NCBI GenBank assembly: GCA_016708955.1 | Contig: JADJES010000016.1 | Span: forward strand, 1 to 36,989 | Direction: 5' to 3' | From: Nitrosomonas sp. | GTDB taxonomy: Bacteria; Pseudomonadota; Gammaproteobacteria; Burkholderiales; Nitrosomonadaceae | DNA: 36,989 nt | In this document: one piece after another, positions 8,333-16,920 of the stretch | How the letters are laid out: each line of letters starts with the position of its first letter | How positions within the stretch are numbered: the first letter of the stretch is position 1 | Program-made: the position numbers and the translations under genes | Notes under the pieces: generated by a model | The model's database searches: none | What the model was told of the DNA's origin: nothing | Seen by the model: only the letters and a program-made list of their open reading frames with translations

Positions 8333-9541
8333 ATGATCTGTCCAGTTTTAAATAAATTCAAACCCAAGTCCGGTATGGCCGTTATGTTATTTTTCTCTCT
8401 TGAGACTGGAACTATGTTTGATCATTACGACCTGCTTGACGATCTCAATAAGCCATTGCCGTTAAGAGACAAGATTGTCAGCGCACACCATTCTGTTCAG
8501 GATAAATTTTCATTTATTTCACGTATCGCTATTGCACTGTACGATACTAAAACACGGATTTTGAAAACTTATATGGACAGTAGCGGAGAAGACAAACCAT
8601 TGATTCATTATCAAGCACCCTTGGATAATGCGCCATCATTAAAGGAGATTCTGGCTAAAGGTTTGCCGCGGGTTGTCAACAATTTGGTTACTTTTGAAAA
8701 TGGCACGAATGAGCACACGCAAAGGATCGGACGCCAAGGCTATGCAGCGAGCTACACCATGCCAATTTTTCATAGCGGTGAGTTTGTTGGATTTTTATTT
8801 TTCAATTCACATGAAAGCGACGTGTTTACAGAGAATGTTTTAAGTATCCTCGATATTTATGGGCATTTGATCGCACTGATGGTCGTGCACGAACTCTCCA
8901 CGTTAAAAGTTATGAGTGCAGCACTAAAAACAACCAGTGGTATTACCCATTTGCGCGATCCTGAAACGGGTAGTCATTTGGATCGAATGTCACGCTATAG
9001 CCGCATCATCGCCGAATCGCTTGCCGATCAGTATGATCTGAATGATGCGTATATTGAACATATATTTATGTTTTCGCCGCTTCATGATATTGGAAAGATC
9101 TCAATACCGGATAGCATTCTACTAAAGCCGGGACCGTTAAGTGAGGAAGAGCGATCGATCATGAATACGCATGCAAGGAAAGGCAGGAAAATGATTGATG
9201 ATATTGTTGCAAATTTTGGTTTTGGTAATCTCAGTAATATTGATATTTTAAGAAATATCGCTGAATTTCATCATGAGGCTATTAACGGCAGCGGTTATCC
9301 AGTTGGCAAGGTGAACGATGAAATCCCGCTCGAAGCGCGTATTATTGCGGTTGCTGATGTATTTGACGCACTCACTTCCAGCCGTCCTTATAAGGAAGCT
9401 TGGAGCAATGAAAGAGCATTTAACATGCTCAAACAGCTTGTCGGCGAGAAACTGGACAGTGATTGTGTATATGCTTTGATTGAGAACCAGCAGAAAGTTG
9501 AATTGATTCAACAGCAATTCAAAGAAAGTGTCTACAGTTAG
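8333..9541 (+). CDS. GAF/HD-GYP domain cyclic-di-GMP phosphodiesterase
   Basis: The protein is up to 402 aa. A GAF-type sensor covers roughly residues 45-190. The HD-GYP hydrolase covers about 200-390, with metal-site residues H215 (TGSHLDRMSRYS), H251-D252 (HDIGK), H280, H313-H314 (FHHEAINGSGYP, with GYP at 321-323) and D342 (ADVFDALTSSRP). HD-GYP enzymes hydrolyse cyclic di-GMP to pGpG/GMP using bound iron or manganese, so this opposes the cyclase at 3670. No membrane segments are seen. The start is uncertain: ATG 8333 has a weak ribosome site, and ATG 8414 (MFDHYDLL) is a plausible alternative 27 codons in. The gene appears to be transcribed alone. Confidence 0.92.
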   Translation: MICPVLNKFKPKSGMAVMLFFSLETGTMFDHYDLLDDLNKPLPLRDKIVSAHHSVQDKFSFISRIAIALYDTKTRILKTYMDSSGEDKPLIHYQAPLDNAPSLKEILAKGLPRVVNNLVTFENGTNEHTQRIGRQGYAASYTMPIFHSGEFVGFLFFNSHESDVFTENVLSILDIYGHLIALMVVHELSTLKVMSAALKTTSGITHLRDPETGSHLDRMSRYSRIIAESLADQYDLNDAYIEHIFMFSPLHDIGKISIPDSILLKPGPLSEEERSIMNTHARKGRKMIDDIVANFGFGNLSNIDILRNIAEFHHEAINGSGYPVGKVNDEIPLEARIIAVADVFDALTSSRPYKEAWSNERAFNMLKQLVGEKLDSDCVYALIENQQKVELIQQQFKESVYS

Positions 9542-9658
9542 TCGTAGCTAACCGGCAGGATGCTGATATGGTAATTGCCGTCGCAGGTATCCGGCGAATG
9601 CGCATCAGTTAAATCCGCTAAAATAGGCAGTTTTATTTTGAGGCTTTTGAATAAAGCC

Positions 9659-11096
9659 ATGACTGCCAGCCAATCTACCCAAACTCTGATCAAACCCAGT
9701 GATGCTGCCGCGTGGATCGCATGCATCCGGCGTGCCTGGCTGGATAAGCATCAATCCACCACTGTCTATGAACCTGATGCATTTAATCAGTTACTCAGCG
9801 ATCTAGGGCTAGCGCATGAGGCCGCTATGCTGGCTAGGCTGGAAAGCCAGTATCCAGTGATTCAAGCAATTTCCTTCGATCATACCCAAGTTTTGATGCA
9901 ACAAGGCGCACCGGTCATTTACCAAGGACGGCTGGTAGATGAGCAACAAGGTTTGGTGGGTTATCCCGATTTTTTGATTCGTCATGAAAGTGGTGAATAT
10001 CAGCCTGCTGATGCCAAGCTTTCACTCAGTGAAAATAAAAAAAGCAATTCAGATTCAGCTGGGAATATATCGCCGTTTGCTGCGAAATGAATTACCTGCA
10101 ATGGTTTTTCTCGGAGATGGCCGCACAGCAACGCTTGGTGATGAGGTCGACCCAGTAGTCGATGAATTTATAACCGGAATGAGAGCGTTGCTTGATCTCC
10201 CGCAACAACCGGCGGTTCGTTATAGCCACAGCAAATGCCGGATTTGTCCGTATGATGCCCATTGCCGTCCGGATTTCGAAGCAAAGGAAGACATCTCGTT
10301 GCTTTATGGCATTCACGGTAAGGCCGCAGAACATTTGGCGGAAGCGGGTATTTCAACAATCTCCCAGCTTGCCATGAGCACAGTCGAATCCATACCGGAT
10401 GTGCCTTATCTCAAAGGTAATAAAAGAAAACACCGCGCCATCCTGCAAGCCGGCTCGTTTCTAAGCGGTAAGGTATTTCAGTTGAATAAAGCTGCTTTGC
10501 CGGAGGGCACCTGGATTCATTTCGATATTGAAGACAATCCCTTAACACCAGACCGTGAACGCCATGTTTATCTTTGGGGGTTTTTGGTGCCCGCATATAC
10601 CCGAGAGAACTTTGACTATGTGTGGACCGATGATGAAACCGGTGATTACGATGGCTGGCTCGGTTTCTTGCAGAAAATTGAAGAATACCGTTCGAACTAT
10701 TCTCCACTGGTACTTGCACATTATTCGAATCACGAAAAAGCCACTATCAGGCAATATGCCGAACGCTATGCGATGAAAAATCATCCCACTGTGACCTGGC
10801 TGCTTGGTGACGATAGTCCGCTATTTGATATGCAGAATCCGGTTCTGGATTGTCTGGTGTTGCCGCTGCAGGGATATGGTCTCAAGGATATCTGCAAACA
10901 TCCGGATCTGGTCAATTTTCAATGGGAAAATGAAGAATCCGGATCGCAATGGTCAGTTGTGCAATTCAATCGTTTTCGCTTAGAAACAGATTTAGCTGAG
11001 AAACAAAAACTGAAAACGGAAATACTGCGTTATAACCGTGATGATGTCATCGCTACCCGAAGACTGGAGGTATGGATTAGAAAGTTATTTTTATAA
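9659..11096 (+). pseudogene. TM0106-type RecB-like nuclease, one frameshift
   Basis: This is a RecB-like nuclease fused to an RNase-H-like domain, about 479 residues, read in two frames. Frame one (9659 to about 10037) carries GYPDFLIR and ADAKLSL, the Asp and Asp-x-Lys of the PD-(D/E)xK core. After an A7 run at about 10037-10043 the second frame continues AIQIQLGIYRRLL and has the cysteine cluster CRICPYDAHC (possible Fe-S site with an upstream Cys). It then shows IHFDIEDNP, and RYNRDDVIATRRLE near the C-terminus. Removing one A restores one protein. The ATG at 9659 (MTASQSTQ) is preferred to an upstream TTG. Such proteins are scattered in bacteria with no firmly assigned role. Homopolymer error is a serious alternative to true loss. 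Confidence 0.85.
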
Positions 11097-11121
11097 AATC
11101 ATAGGAACTGGGTTTTTCAAG

Positions 11122-12561
11122 TTAAATGGTGCGCCCGTAAGAATCCTCAAATCGTACGATATCGTCTTCGCCCAGATAGGTTCCTGACTGAACCTCTATC
11201 AAGTGCAAAGGAATTTTCCCGGGATTCTCGAGACGATGCGATTTGCCAAGCGGGATGTACGTCGATTGGTTTTCTGTAAACAAGGTTTCTTGATTTTCTA
11301 CAGTGACTTTTGCGGTGCCGCTGACGACTACCCAATGTTCCGCTCTATGGTGATGCATTTGAAGTGACAGCCTTTCTCCCGGTTTTACCATGATTCGCTT
11401 GACTTGAAAACGTTCCCCTTTGTCGATTCCCTCATACCAGCCCCAAGGGCGATGGACTCGCAGATGATCGAGATGTTCCTTGCGCTGACTGGATTCGAGT
11501 TGCTGTATCGCAGTTTTGAGATGTTGTGCTTTACTTTTATGCATTACCAGCACGGCATCGGCTGTTTCGATGACAATGACATCGTCGAGTCCGATTACGG
11601 CGACCAGGCGGTTTTCGGCACGGATATAGCTTTTTTGGGTATCAAAAACGAGTGTGTCGCCGCTGGTGACGTTGCCATTGCCATCCTTCGGTGCAATCTG
11701 CCATAGGGAATCCCAGGATCCGACATCGCTCCAGCCGAACTGTGCGGGTACCACGGCGGCACGATCGGTTACCTGCATGATGGCATAGTCAATCGAATCC
11801 GATGGAGAAGCCGTAAATGCATCCTTACCGGGAAGGATAAAGCCCAGGTCCGTCGTTTTTTCTTGCCAAGCCTTTTGAACGGCAGCAAAGATATCCGGTC
11901 GATGCCGCTGTAATTCTTGCAGATAATTTTTGGCAGTAAAAACGAACATGCCACTATTCCACGTATAACCGCCTTCCTGCAGATATGCCGTAGCGGTTTC
12001 CCGGTTAGGTTTCTCAAAAAAAGATTGAACTTGATAAGCAGCCAGTGCAATGGGCGTAGCAAACGAGAGTGCTGTGCCAGCTTTAATATACCCATAACCT
12101 GTTTCCGGTGCAGATGGCACGACACCAAAAGTCACCAAATAGTCTTCTTGAGCTGCCACTTTCGCTGTTTCCACTGCTTGTGCAAAGGCAACTTGATCGT
12201 CAATGACATGATCGGCTGGCAAAACGATCATCAAGGCATTTTCATCGATCTGTGACAGATGAAATGCAGCAAGCGCAATGGCCGGTGCGGTATTGCGTCC
12301 GGCCGATTCAAGATAAATCGCTTCCGGCTTGATTTTTATCGCTTCACATTGCTCCTGGATCAAAAAACGATGTTCAGTATTACATACAATAATCGGCGCC
12401 TGCGTATTCGATAGTGCGGCTGCCCGGGCGAGTGTAGCCTGCAACATGGTTTCTTTTCCAACGAGCGGTAACAGTTGTTTGGGATAATTGGCGCGCGAAA
12501 GCGGCCACAACCGGGTGCCACTTCCACCGGAAAGGATGACGGGGTGAATGTTTACGTTCAT
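11122..12561 (-). CDS. manC: Mannose-1-phosphate guanylyltransferase / mannose-6-phosphate isomerase
   Basis: This bifunctional 479-aa enzyme makes GDP-mannose from fructose-6-phosphate-derived mannose phosphates, for exopolysaccharide or LPS sugars. The N-terminal nucleotidyltransferase domain (1 to about 350) starts LSGGSGTRLWPLSRANYPKQ at 10-29 and carries FFEKPNR. The C-terminal type II isomerase cupin (about 370-475) includes VHRPWGWYE, KPGERLSLQMHHHRAEHW (metal-binding His/Glu) and a closing HLIEVQSGTYLGEDDIVRFED. Length is typical of ManC/AlgA/CpsB. No other polysaccharide gene adjoins it, so it is an isolated housekeeping or dispersed copy. The start has a purine-rich stretch AAGGATACTTC upstream. 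Confidence 0.96.
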   Translation of the reverse strand: MNVNIHPVILSGGSGTRLWPLSRANYPKQLLPLVGKETMLQATLARAAALSNTQAPIIVCNTEHRFLIQEQCEAIKIKPEAIYLESAGRNTAPAIALAAFHLSQIDENALMIVLPADHVIDDQVAFAQAVETAKVAAQEDYLVTFGVVPSAPETGYGYIKAGTALSFATPIALAAYQVQSFFEKPNRETATAYLQEGGYTWNSGMFVFTAKNYLQELQRHRPDIFAAVQKAWQEKTTDLGFILPGKDAFTASPSDSIDYAIMQVTDRAAVVPAQFGWSDVGSWDSLWQIAPKDGNGNVTSGDTLVFDTQKSYIRAENRLVAVIGLDDVIVIETADAVLVMHKSKAQHLKTAIQQLESSQRKEHLDHLRVHRPWGWYEGIDKGERFQVKRIMVKPGERLSLQMHHHRAEHWVVVSGTAKVTVENQETLFTENQSTYIPLGKSHRLENPGKIPLHLIEVQSGTYLGEDDIVRFEDSYGRTI

Positions 12562-12653
12562 TTGCTTGAAGTATCCTTATTTTTTACGAGACACACATGA
12601 CAAGACGATGTTCACTTTCTGAGTTTGAACATTGCCAATACTGCAAGGCATCT

Positions 12654-12683
12654 GCCTGATTGTCAAATGGGTGACAATCAGGC
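12654..12683. terminator. Perfect 11-bp hairpin upstream of manC
   Basis: GCCTGATTGTC pairs perfectly with GACAATCAGGC around an 8-base loop. It stands about 95 bp before the manC start and 265 bp after the kinase gene on the same strand. It could terminate read-through from the kinase or lie in the manC leader. There is no run of T after the stem in either direction, so the assignment as a terminator is tentative. Confidence 0.4.
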
Positions 12684-12808
12684 TGGCACGGTAGTGCATA
12701 TTAAGCAGAGTGGATTGTTACATAGCAAGCGATGAAGATAGTTAATAAATAGAGGATTCTTACTGGTTTATTTTGTGTTGTTGATACTAAGGAAGCTCTG
12801 ATTAAGTT

Positions 12809-12849
12809 GATTACATTCATGGTCCGACAAGTTAGCCAAGAATGTAATC
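12809..12849. terminator. Perfect 10-bp inverted repeat downstream of the Dak gene
   Basis: GATTACATTC and GAATGTAATC pair perfectly around a 21-base loop that itself contains TGG/CCA complementarity. It lies about 100 bp past the stop of the dihydroxyacetone kinase gene in its direction of transcription. It is the best terminator-like structure there, but it lacks a U-tract and could equally be part of a decayed repeat. Confidence 0.35.
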
Positions 12850-12947
12850 GGTATATTGCCGTTCGTCCCGAGTCTGTTAATTAAAGATTCCTTAAATCGT
12901 TTCAGCTGCCGGTGTGCGAAAAATGTGCTGGTTGAAATTGGATGGGT

Positions 12948-14678
12948 TCAAGAACAGCGCTCTGTAAGTACTTCCCCAACCGATCGAATGATCAAGGCCA
13001 TTGAAATAGCGCCAGGATCAGGTGAACCAATGCTTTTTTCGGCATGAGGGCGCGCGCGGCCAATTTTGGGCAGTAGGTGTGCAGTGGCCTGTGCCGCTTC
13101 ATCGGCGATAATTGTTGCAGCTGCCCAGGCATCTGGAATCGAGAGTCCACGGGATGCTCCACAAGCAAGCGCAGCGGCAAATGGGTGGAGAACATCGATC
13201 ATGGTTTTGTCGCCTGTTTGTGCTTTGCCAAGATCGGTTACCCCGCGAAGCGCGGCAGCAGTGCCAGCGGCAATTGCTGAGGTACTCGGCCTAGCTTCGT
13301 CACCGAGGACGTCACCCAATTCACGAAGAATAACCCCCCACAACGCACCGGATGTACCGCCTGCCTGGTCGGACCAAGCATCGCCGGAAACCTTGAGCAA
13401 CGTTCCTGCGCCAGCCTTGGCAACGAGTGCTTCTTTAGCCGCGGTGACTGCCGCAGTGAGTCCGCGGTGCATCCCGATGCCATGATCGCCATCTCCGGCA
13501 ATCGCATCTAAGCGTCCGAGTTCGTCTTGATTCTTGTCGATCACTTGCCAGGCAGCTTCGAATGCTGCGAATACAACCGCCGCAACTGCTTGCGATTGCT
13601 TGGAACCGGTGTTTAACTGGTGTGGGTTTTTTAGTGCCGTGGTATCGACCGCTTCCCCAGAGGATGGCGTGACATTCCCTCGACGAAATGCTGGAGCATC
13701 TGCTGCTGCAATCCAAGTTTGCTCGAGTTCATCGTTCATCCAAAATAACGTGAGCGAAACACCCGCCATGTCGAAGCTCGTGATCAATTCACCCACTTCC
13801 GGTTCGACAATGATCAATCCGCGTGCGGAAAGCAATTGATCAATCTTACGATAAACTACAAACAATTCTTCGTACTTAATGGCGCCAAGGCCGTTGAATA
13901 TAACGCCGATACGAGCACCTTTAGGGCTACTGATCACCGCAGGAATTTCTGCAAGCAGCTTGTCGACCAAAAGTGCTGCTAAGCCATCTGCAGTTGTTGC
14001 GTTTAGGCGATAAAGTCCAGGTTCGCCATGGATGCCCATTCCGACTTCCATTTTTCCGATTTCGACCTCGAAAAGCGGCTTCTCGGCACCCGGGAGGGTG
14101 CAGCCAGAGAATGCAACACCCAACGTGCGGACACGATCATTTGCTGCGGTGGCAATGCGGAAGACATCATCGAGCGATTTTCCCGAAGCGGCAGCGACAG
14201 CTGCCGCTTTGAAAACAGGCAAAGTGCCGGCGATACCGCGTCGTTTATGTTTTTCAGAGAAGGGCGCCGATGCGGTGTCATCGGTTACAACCACGGTGCG
14301 CACGTCAACGCCCAAAGCGCGGAGGCGTTCTTGCGCTTGATTGAAATTGAGGACATCGCCTGCATAATTCCCATAGCAAAATAGAATGCCGCCTCCGGCA
14401 TTCACAGTCTGTGCGACGTTACAAATCTGCTGCGCCGATGGTGCCGCGAAGATGTTTCCCATCGCGGCACCATGAGCCATCCCGGAACCAACAAAACCAC
14501 CAAACGCCGGGTAGTGACCCGAGCCGCCGCCGATAACCAACACAACCTGACCGGGCTTGGCCTTATGCCGGCGGATAACACCGCCATCCACACGAAATAA
14601 TCGGCTGGAATGTGCTGCCACGAGGCCTTCAACTAATTCATTCGCAAATTTTGTAGGGTCGTTAAATAGGTAAGTCAC
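12948..14678 (-). CDS. Dihydroxyacetone kinase, DhaK-DhaL fusion
   Basis: This 576-aa ATP-dependent kinase family protein phosphorylates dihydroxyacetone or a related short ketose. The DhaK domain (1 to about 335) has VIGGGSGHYPAFGGFVG (48-64) and MGIHGEPG with H217, the His that binds the substrate carbonyl covalently in this family. The DhaL domain (about 365-575) has DAIAGDGDHGIGMHRG, with D391, D396 and D398 expected to hold ATP-bound magnesium, plus DAWSDQAGGTSGALWG. The two domains are joined by an Ala/Ser/Gln-rich linker. Fusion on one chain indicates the ATP type rather than the PTS-dependent DhaKLM type. No glycerol dehydrogenase or regulator adjoins it, so the natural substrate in this organism is open. 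Confidence 0.94.
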   Translation of the reverse strand: MTYLFNDPTKFANELVEGLVAAHSSRLFRVDGGVIRRHKAKPGQVVLVIGGGSGHYPAFGGFVGSGMAHGAAMGNIFAAPSAQQICNVAQTVNAGGGILFCYGNYAGDVLNFNQAQERLRALGVDVRTVVVTDDTASAPFSEKHKRRGIAGTLPVFKAAAVAAASGKSLDDVFRIATAANDRVRTLGVAFSGCTLPGAEKPLFEVEIGKMEVGMGIHGEPGLYRLNATTADGLAALLVDKLLAEIPAVISSPKGARIGVIFNGLGAIKYEELFVVYRKIDQLLSARGLIIVEPEVGELITSFDMAGVSLTLFWMNDELEQTWIAAADAPAFRRGNVTPSSGEAVDTTALKNPHQLNTGSKQSQAVAAVVFAAFEAAWQVIDKNQDELGRLDAIAGDGDHGIGMHRGLTAAVTAAKEALVAKAGAGTLLKVSGDAWSDQAGGTSGALWGVILRELGDVLGDEARPSTSAIAAGTAAALRGVTDLGKAQTGDKTMIDVLHPFAAALACGASRGLSIPDAWAAATIIADEAAQATAHLLPKIGRARPHAEKSIGSPDPGAISMALIIRSVGEVLTERCS

Positions 14679-14711
14679 TTTTGGTTGATTTCATGTGATT
14701 TTGATTTATGC

Positions 14712-14857
14712 TTAGCAGGCCATTGAAATATGTTCATGCGGTAGCTGATGCAAGGGTAGAGCGCGCGAGGAAGGGCATTATGCATGATTAAAGAGCATTT
14801 TGAGCTTGTTTCTAACACTGTAGCGGCAATGCAGGGAGCAATTCAACGGGCTGCCAA
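14712..14857 (+). repeat. MITE-like element, family A, copy 3 (degenerate)
   Basis: The left end reads TTAGCAGGCCATTGAAA and the right end TTCAACGGGCTGCCAA. The centre keeps GAGCATTTTGAGC and a decayed TGTAGCGGCAATGCAG, matching the copies at 7291 and 23660 in the same orientation. It is the most diverged copy. It lies just upstream of the Dak gene and may overlap its promoter region. Confidence 0.75.
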
Positions 14858-14957
14858 ATCGAAATATGCAAAAATATCTCAGAGTTGATGATGCGATTAA
14901 TAAAATAAGGGTTGTTAGAAGGCGGGTCAAGAGAAAGTTACTACTTTGATTGATTGC

Positions 14958-15214
14958 CGAACAGTTGTATGTGCACGAACAGACCGGAAAAGCTTAAAAT
15001 TGAGAGACTATATATTCATTCAGATTATCATCATAAAGGGTATGGCACTATGCTGGTGACCGATGCCATCGATATAATGCAGGGAAATAACTTCCAATTA
15101 TTGATCCTGGCGGCCAACAAACATGACTCCAGACGGTTGTTTCAGCCTATCAGCATCATGGATTTGAAATCACGGATGGATAGTAGTATAGATATCGGGG
15201 TAGTTTCGTCATGA
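14958..15214 (+). pseudogene. GNAT acetyltransferase remnant
   Basis: The reading ERLYIHSDYHHKGYGTMLVTDA and then LILAANKHDS is the acetyl-CoA-binding core (motif A, Q/HxxGxG-type loop seen as HHKGYG) and the following strand of a GNAT N-acetyltransferase. The N-terminal half is absent. A short segment LYVHEQTGKA just upstream fits the preceding strand but lies in another frame, with a break near 14988-14992. After ANKHDS the frame continues about 30 residues to a stop. It sits directly after MITE copy 3, so element insertion or local rearrangement may have destroyed the gene. Inactive as read. Confidence 0.7.
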
Positions 15215-15373
15215 ATGATTATTTGATGACTTTAAGGAAATTCTGATTAAGTCCTTCGACAGGACGAGCGGTAATCTACTGATTATGTTAGTAATAAGAT
15301 TGTGGAGCCATGAGTGTTGTCTAACAAAATTAGACCTTTTTTAACAAAACTGAATCGCTGGAATATTTAATCC

Positions 15374-16201
15374 ATGAAGCTGAAATTTACCAAAATGCAG
15401 GGTTTGGGCAATGATTTTGTCGTCTTGGACGGCATTAACCAATCGATAAACCTTGATCAACAACAGATTCGTTTGCTCGCCGATCGACATTTCGGCATCG
15501 GCTGCGATCAGTTATTACTCGTTGAAAAAGCTGCCGGTCAGGCTGATTTCCGTTATCGTATCTTCAATGCCGATGGTAGTGAAGTTGAGCAATGCGGCAA
15601 CGGCGCACGCTGTTTCGTCCGCTATGTTCACGACCATGGCTTGACACAAAAAAATGAAATTCGCATCGAAACACTGAGCGGCGTAATATCTCCAAAACTG
15701 GAAATCAATGGAAATGTTACGGTCAATATGGGAAAACCCCAATTCGAGCCGGAAGCAATTCCTTTTTTCGCTGAGAAAACTGCTTTGACTTATCTGCTTG
15801 AAATGCCGGATAAGCCAGTTACAATAAGCGCCTTGTCGATAGGTAATCCGCATGCTGTGCGGGTGGTGCGGGAAATTGAAAGTGCGCCGGTAGAGACGGA
15901 AGGCGCCTTTATAGAGACGCACCCGCGTTTTCCCAAAAGAGTAAATGTTGGCTACATGCAGGTAATTGACCGTAACCATATCAAGTTACGGGTTTTTGAG
16001 CGTGGCGCTGGTGAAACACTGGCGTGCGGCACAGGCGCCTGCGCAGCAGTCGTTGCGGGCATTAATCTGGGTTTGCTGGATAATCAGGTAACTGTCAGCA
16101 CACGTGGCGGTGAGTTGACAATAAGCTGGCAGGGGGAGGATACCCCCGTATGGATGACCGGCCCGGCAGTTACAGTGTTTGAAGGTGAAATAAATTTGTA
16201 A
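15374..16201 (+). CDS. dapF: Diaminopimelate epimerase
   Basis: This 275-aa cytoplasmic enzyme interconverts LL- and meso-diaminopimelate for lysine and peptidoglycan synthesis. Both catalytic cysteines are visible: C74 in EVEQCGNGARCF and C218 in GETLACGTGAC. The N-terminus MKLKFTKMQGLGNDFVVLDG is the family signature, and the length is normal. It is the first gene of a rightward block: DUF484 starts 15 bp after it, then xerC overlaps. This dapF-DUF484-xerC order is common in proteobacteria and supports all three calls. Confidence 0.98.
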   Translation: MKLKFTKMQGLGNDFVVLDGINQSINLDQQQIRLLADRHFGIGCDQLLLVEKAAGQADFRYRIFNADGSEVEQCGNGARCFVRYVHDHGLTQKNEIRIETLSGVISPKLEINGNVTVNMGKPQFEPEAIPFFAEKTALTYLLEMPDKPVTISALSIGNPHAVRVVREIESAPVETEGAFIETHPRFPKRVNVGYMQVIDRNHIKLRVFERGAGETLACGTGACAAVVAGINLGLLDNQVTVSTRGGELTISWQGEDTPVWMTGPAVTVFEGEINL

Positions 16202-16215
16202 CCAACTAAGGAAGA

Positions 16216-16920
16216 ATGATGAAACCGGAAGAAGTCGCGCACTATCTACAGGAACACCCGCAATTCTTTAATGAATATGCTGATTTACTGGCAGATATTC
16301 AAATTTCTCATCCGCAGGATGATAAAGTGATTTCACTGAATGAACGGCAAGTTATTTCATTAAGGGAAAGAAATCGCGTATTACAGGATAAATTACTTGA
16401 ACTGATCAGTTTTGGTGAAGAAAATGACGCTATTGGTGAAAAAATGCACCGGTTGGCTATTGCATTGCTTTCCGTTTCCAGTTTGGACGAGCTTTTTAAT
16501 GTGTTGTATTTCAGCCTAAAAGAAGATTTCGCAGTTCCGCTTGTGGCAATGCGTGTCTGGAATATCTCTTGCAGCGAGAATTCCTATACCGAATTTACGC
16601 CCATCAGTGAAGATATTCATGTCATTGCTGCAAGTTTGTCACAACCTTATTGCGGCAATCATATCGCGGATGAGATCAAGCAATGGTTTGGTGAAGGCGC
16701 TGAACACCTCAATTCATTCGCCATGATTCCATTGAATACAACACAAACCATTGGTTTGCTTGTTTTGGGCAGTCCTGATGCAGAAAGATTTTATCCTGAA
16801 ATGGGGACGCTGCATTTAAAACGGTTAGGGGAACTGGTGTGCACCACCATTACTCGCTATGATCAAGCGGAAACTGTAAGCAGTGAAGCAATTCAAGATC
16901 ACGTAACCAATGAGCAGTAA
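16216..16920 (+). CDS. DUF484 family protein
   Basis: This 234-aa protein starts MMKPEEVAHYLQEHPQFF, the standard opening of DUF484 proteins. It continues SLNERQVISLRERNRVLQDKL, a short amphipathic helical region, and then a GAF-like domain from about 75 to 220. Function is not established for the family; conservation beside xerC suggests a link with chromosome processing, which is inference. A ribosome site AAGGA lies just before the paired ATGs at 16216 and 16219. Its last codons overlap the xerC start by 11 bp. Confidence 0.93.
   Translation: MMKPEEVAHYLQEHPQFFNEYADLLADIQISHPQDDKVISLNERQVISLRERNRVLQDKLLELISFGEENDAIGEKMHRLAIALLSVSSLDELFNVLYFSLKEDFAVPLVAMRVWNISCSENSYTEFTPISEDIHVIAASLSQPYCGNHIADEIKQWFGEGAEHLNSFAMIPLNTTQTIGLLVLGSPDAERFYPEMGTLHLKRLGELVCTTITRYDQAETVSSEAIQDHVTNEQ

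Larger units (their letters stand above)
12562..12947. other. Non-coding gap with two hairpins
   Basis: About 390 bp between two minus-strand genes hold no credible reading frame. Two perfect inverted repeats are described separately (12654-12683 and 12809-12849). The stretch from 12788, TAAGGAAGCTCTGATTAAG, resembles the ends of the inverted-repeat element at 24805-24900, with a weak partner near 12880-12897. A decayed small element may therefore sit here. Confidence 0.4.

Noticed and set aside
10030..10046. Programmed ribosomal frameshift at the A-rich tract of the RecB-like gene
   Set aside because: The required shift is +1 (skip one A). Known A-AAA-AAG slippery sites give -1, which here leads to an unrelated reading. 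An indel is simpler.
13066..13485. Ala-rich plus-strand frame across the Dak gene
   Set aside because: It is the antisense shadow of the GC-rich DhaL domain, whose ATP/Mg motifs are intact on the minus strand.
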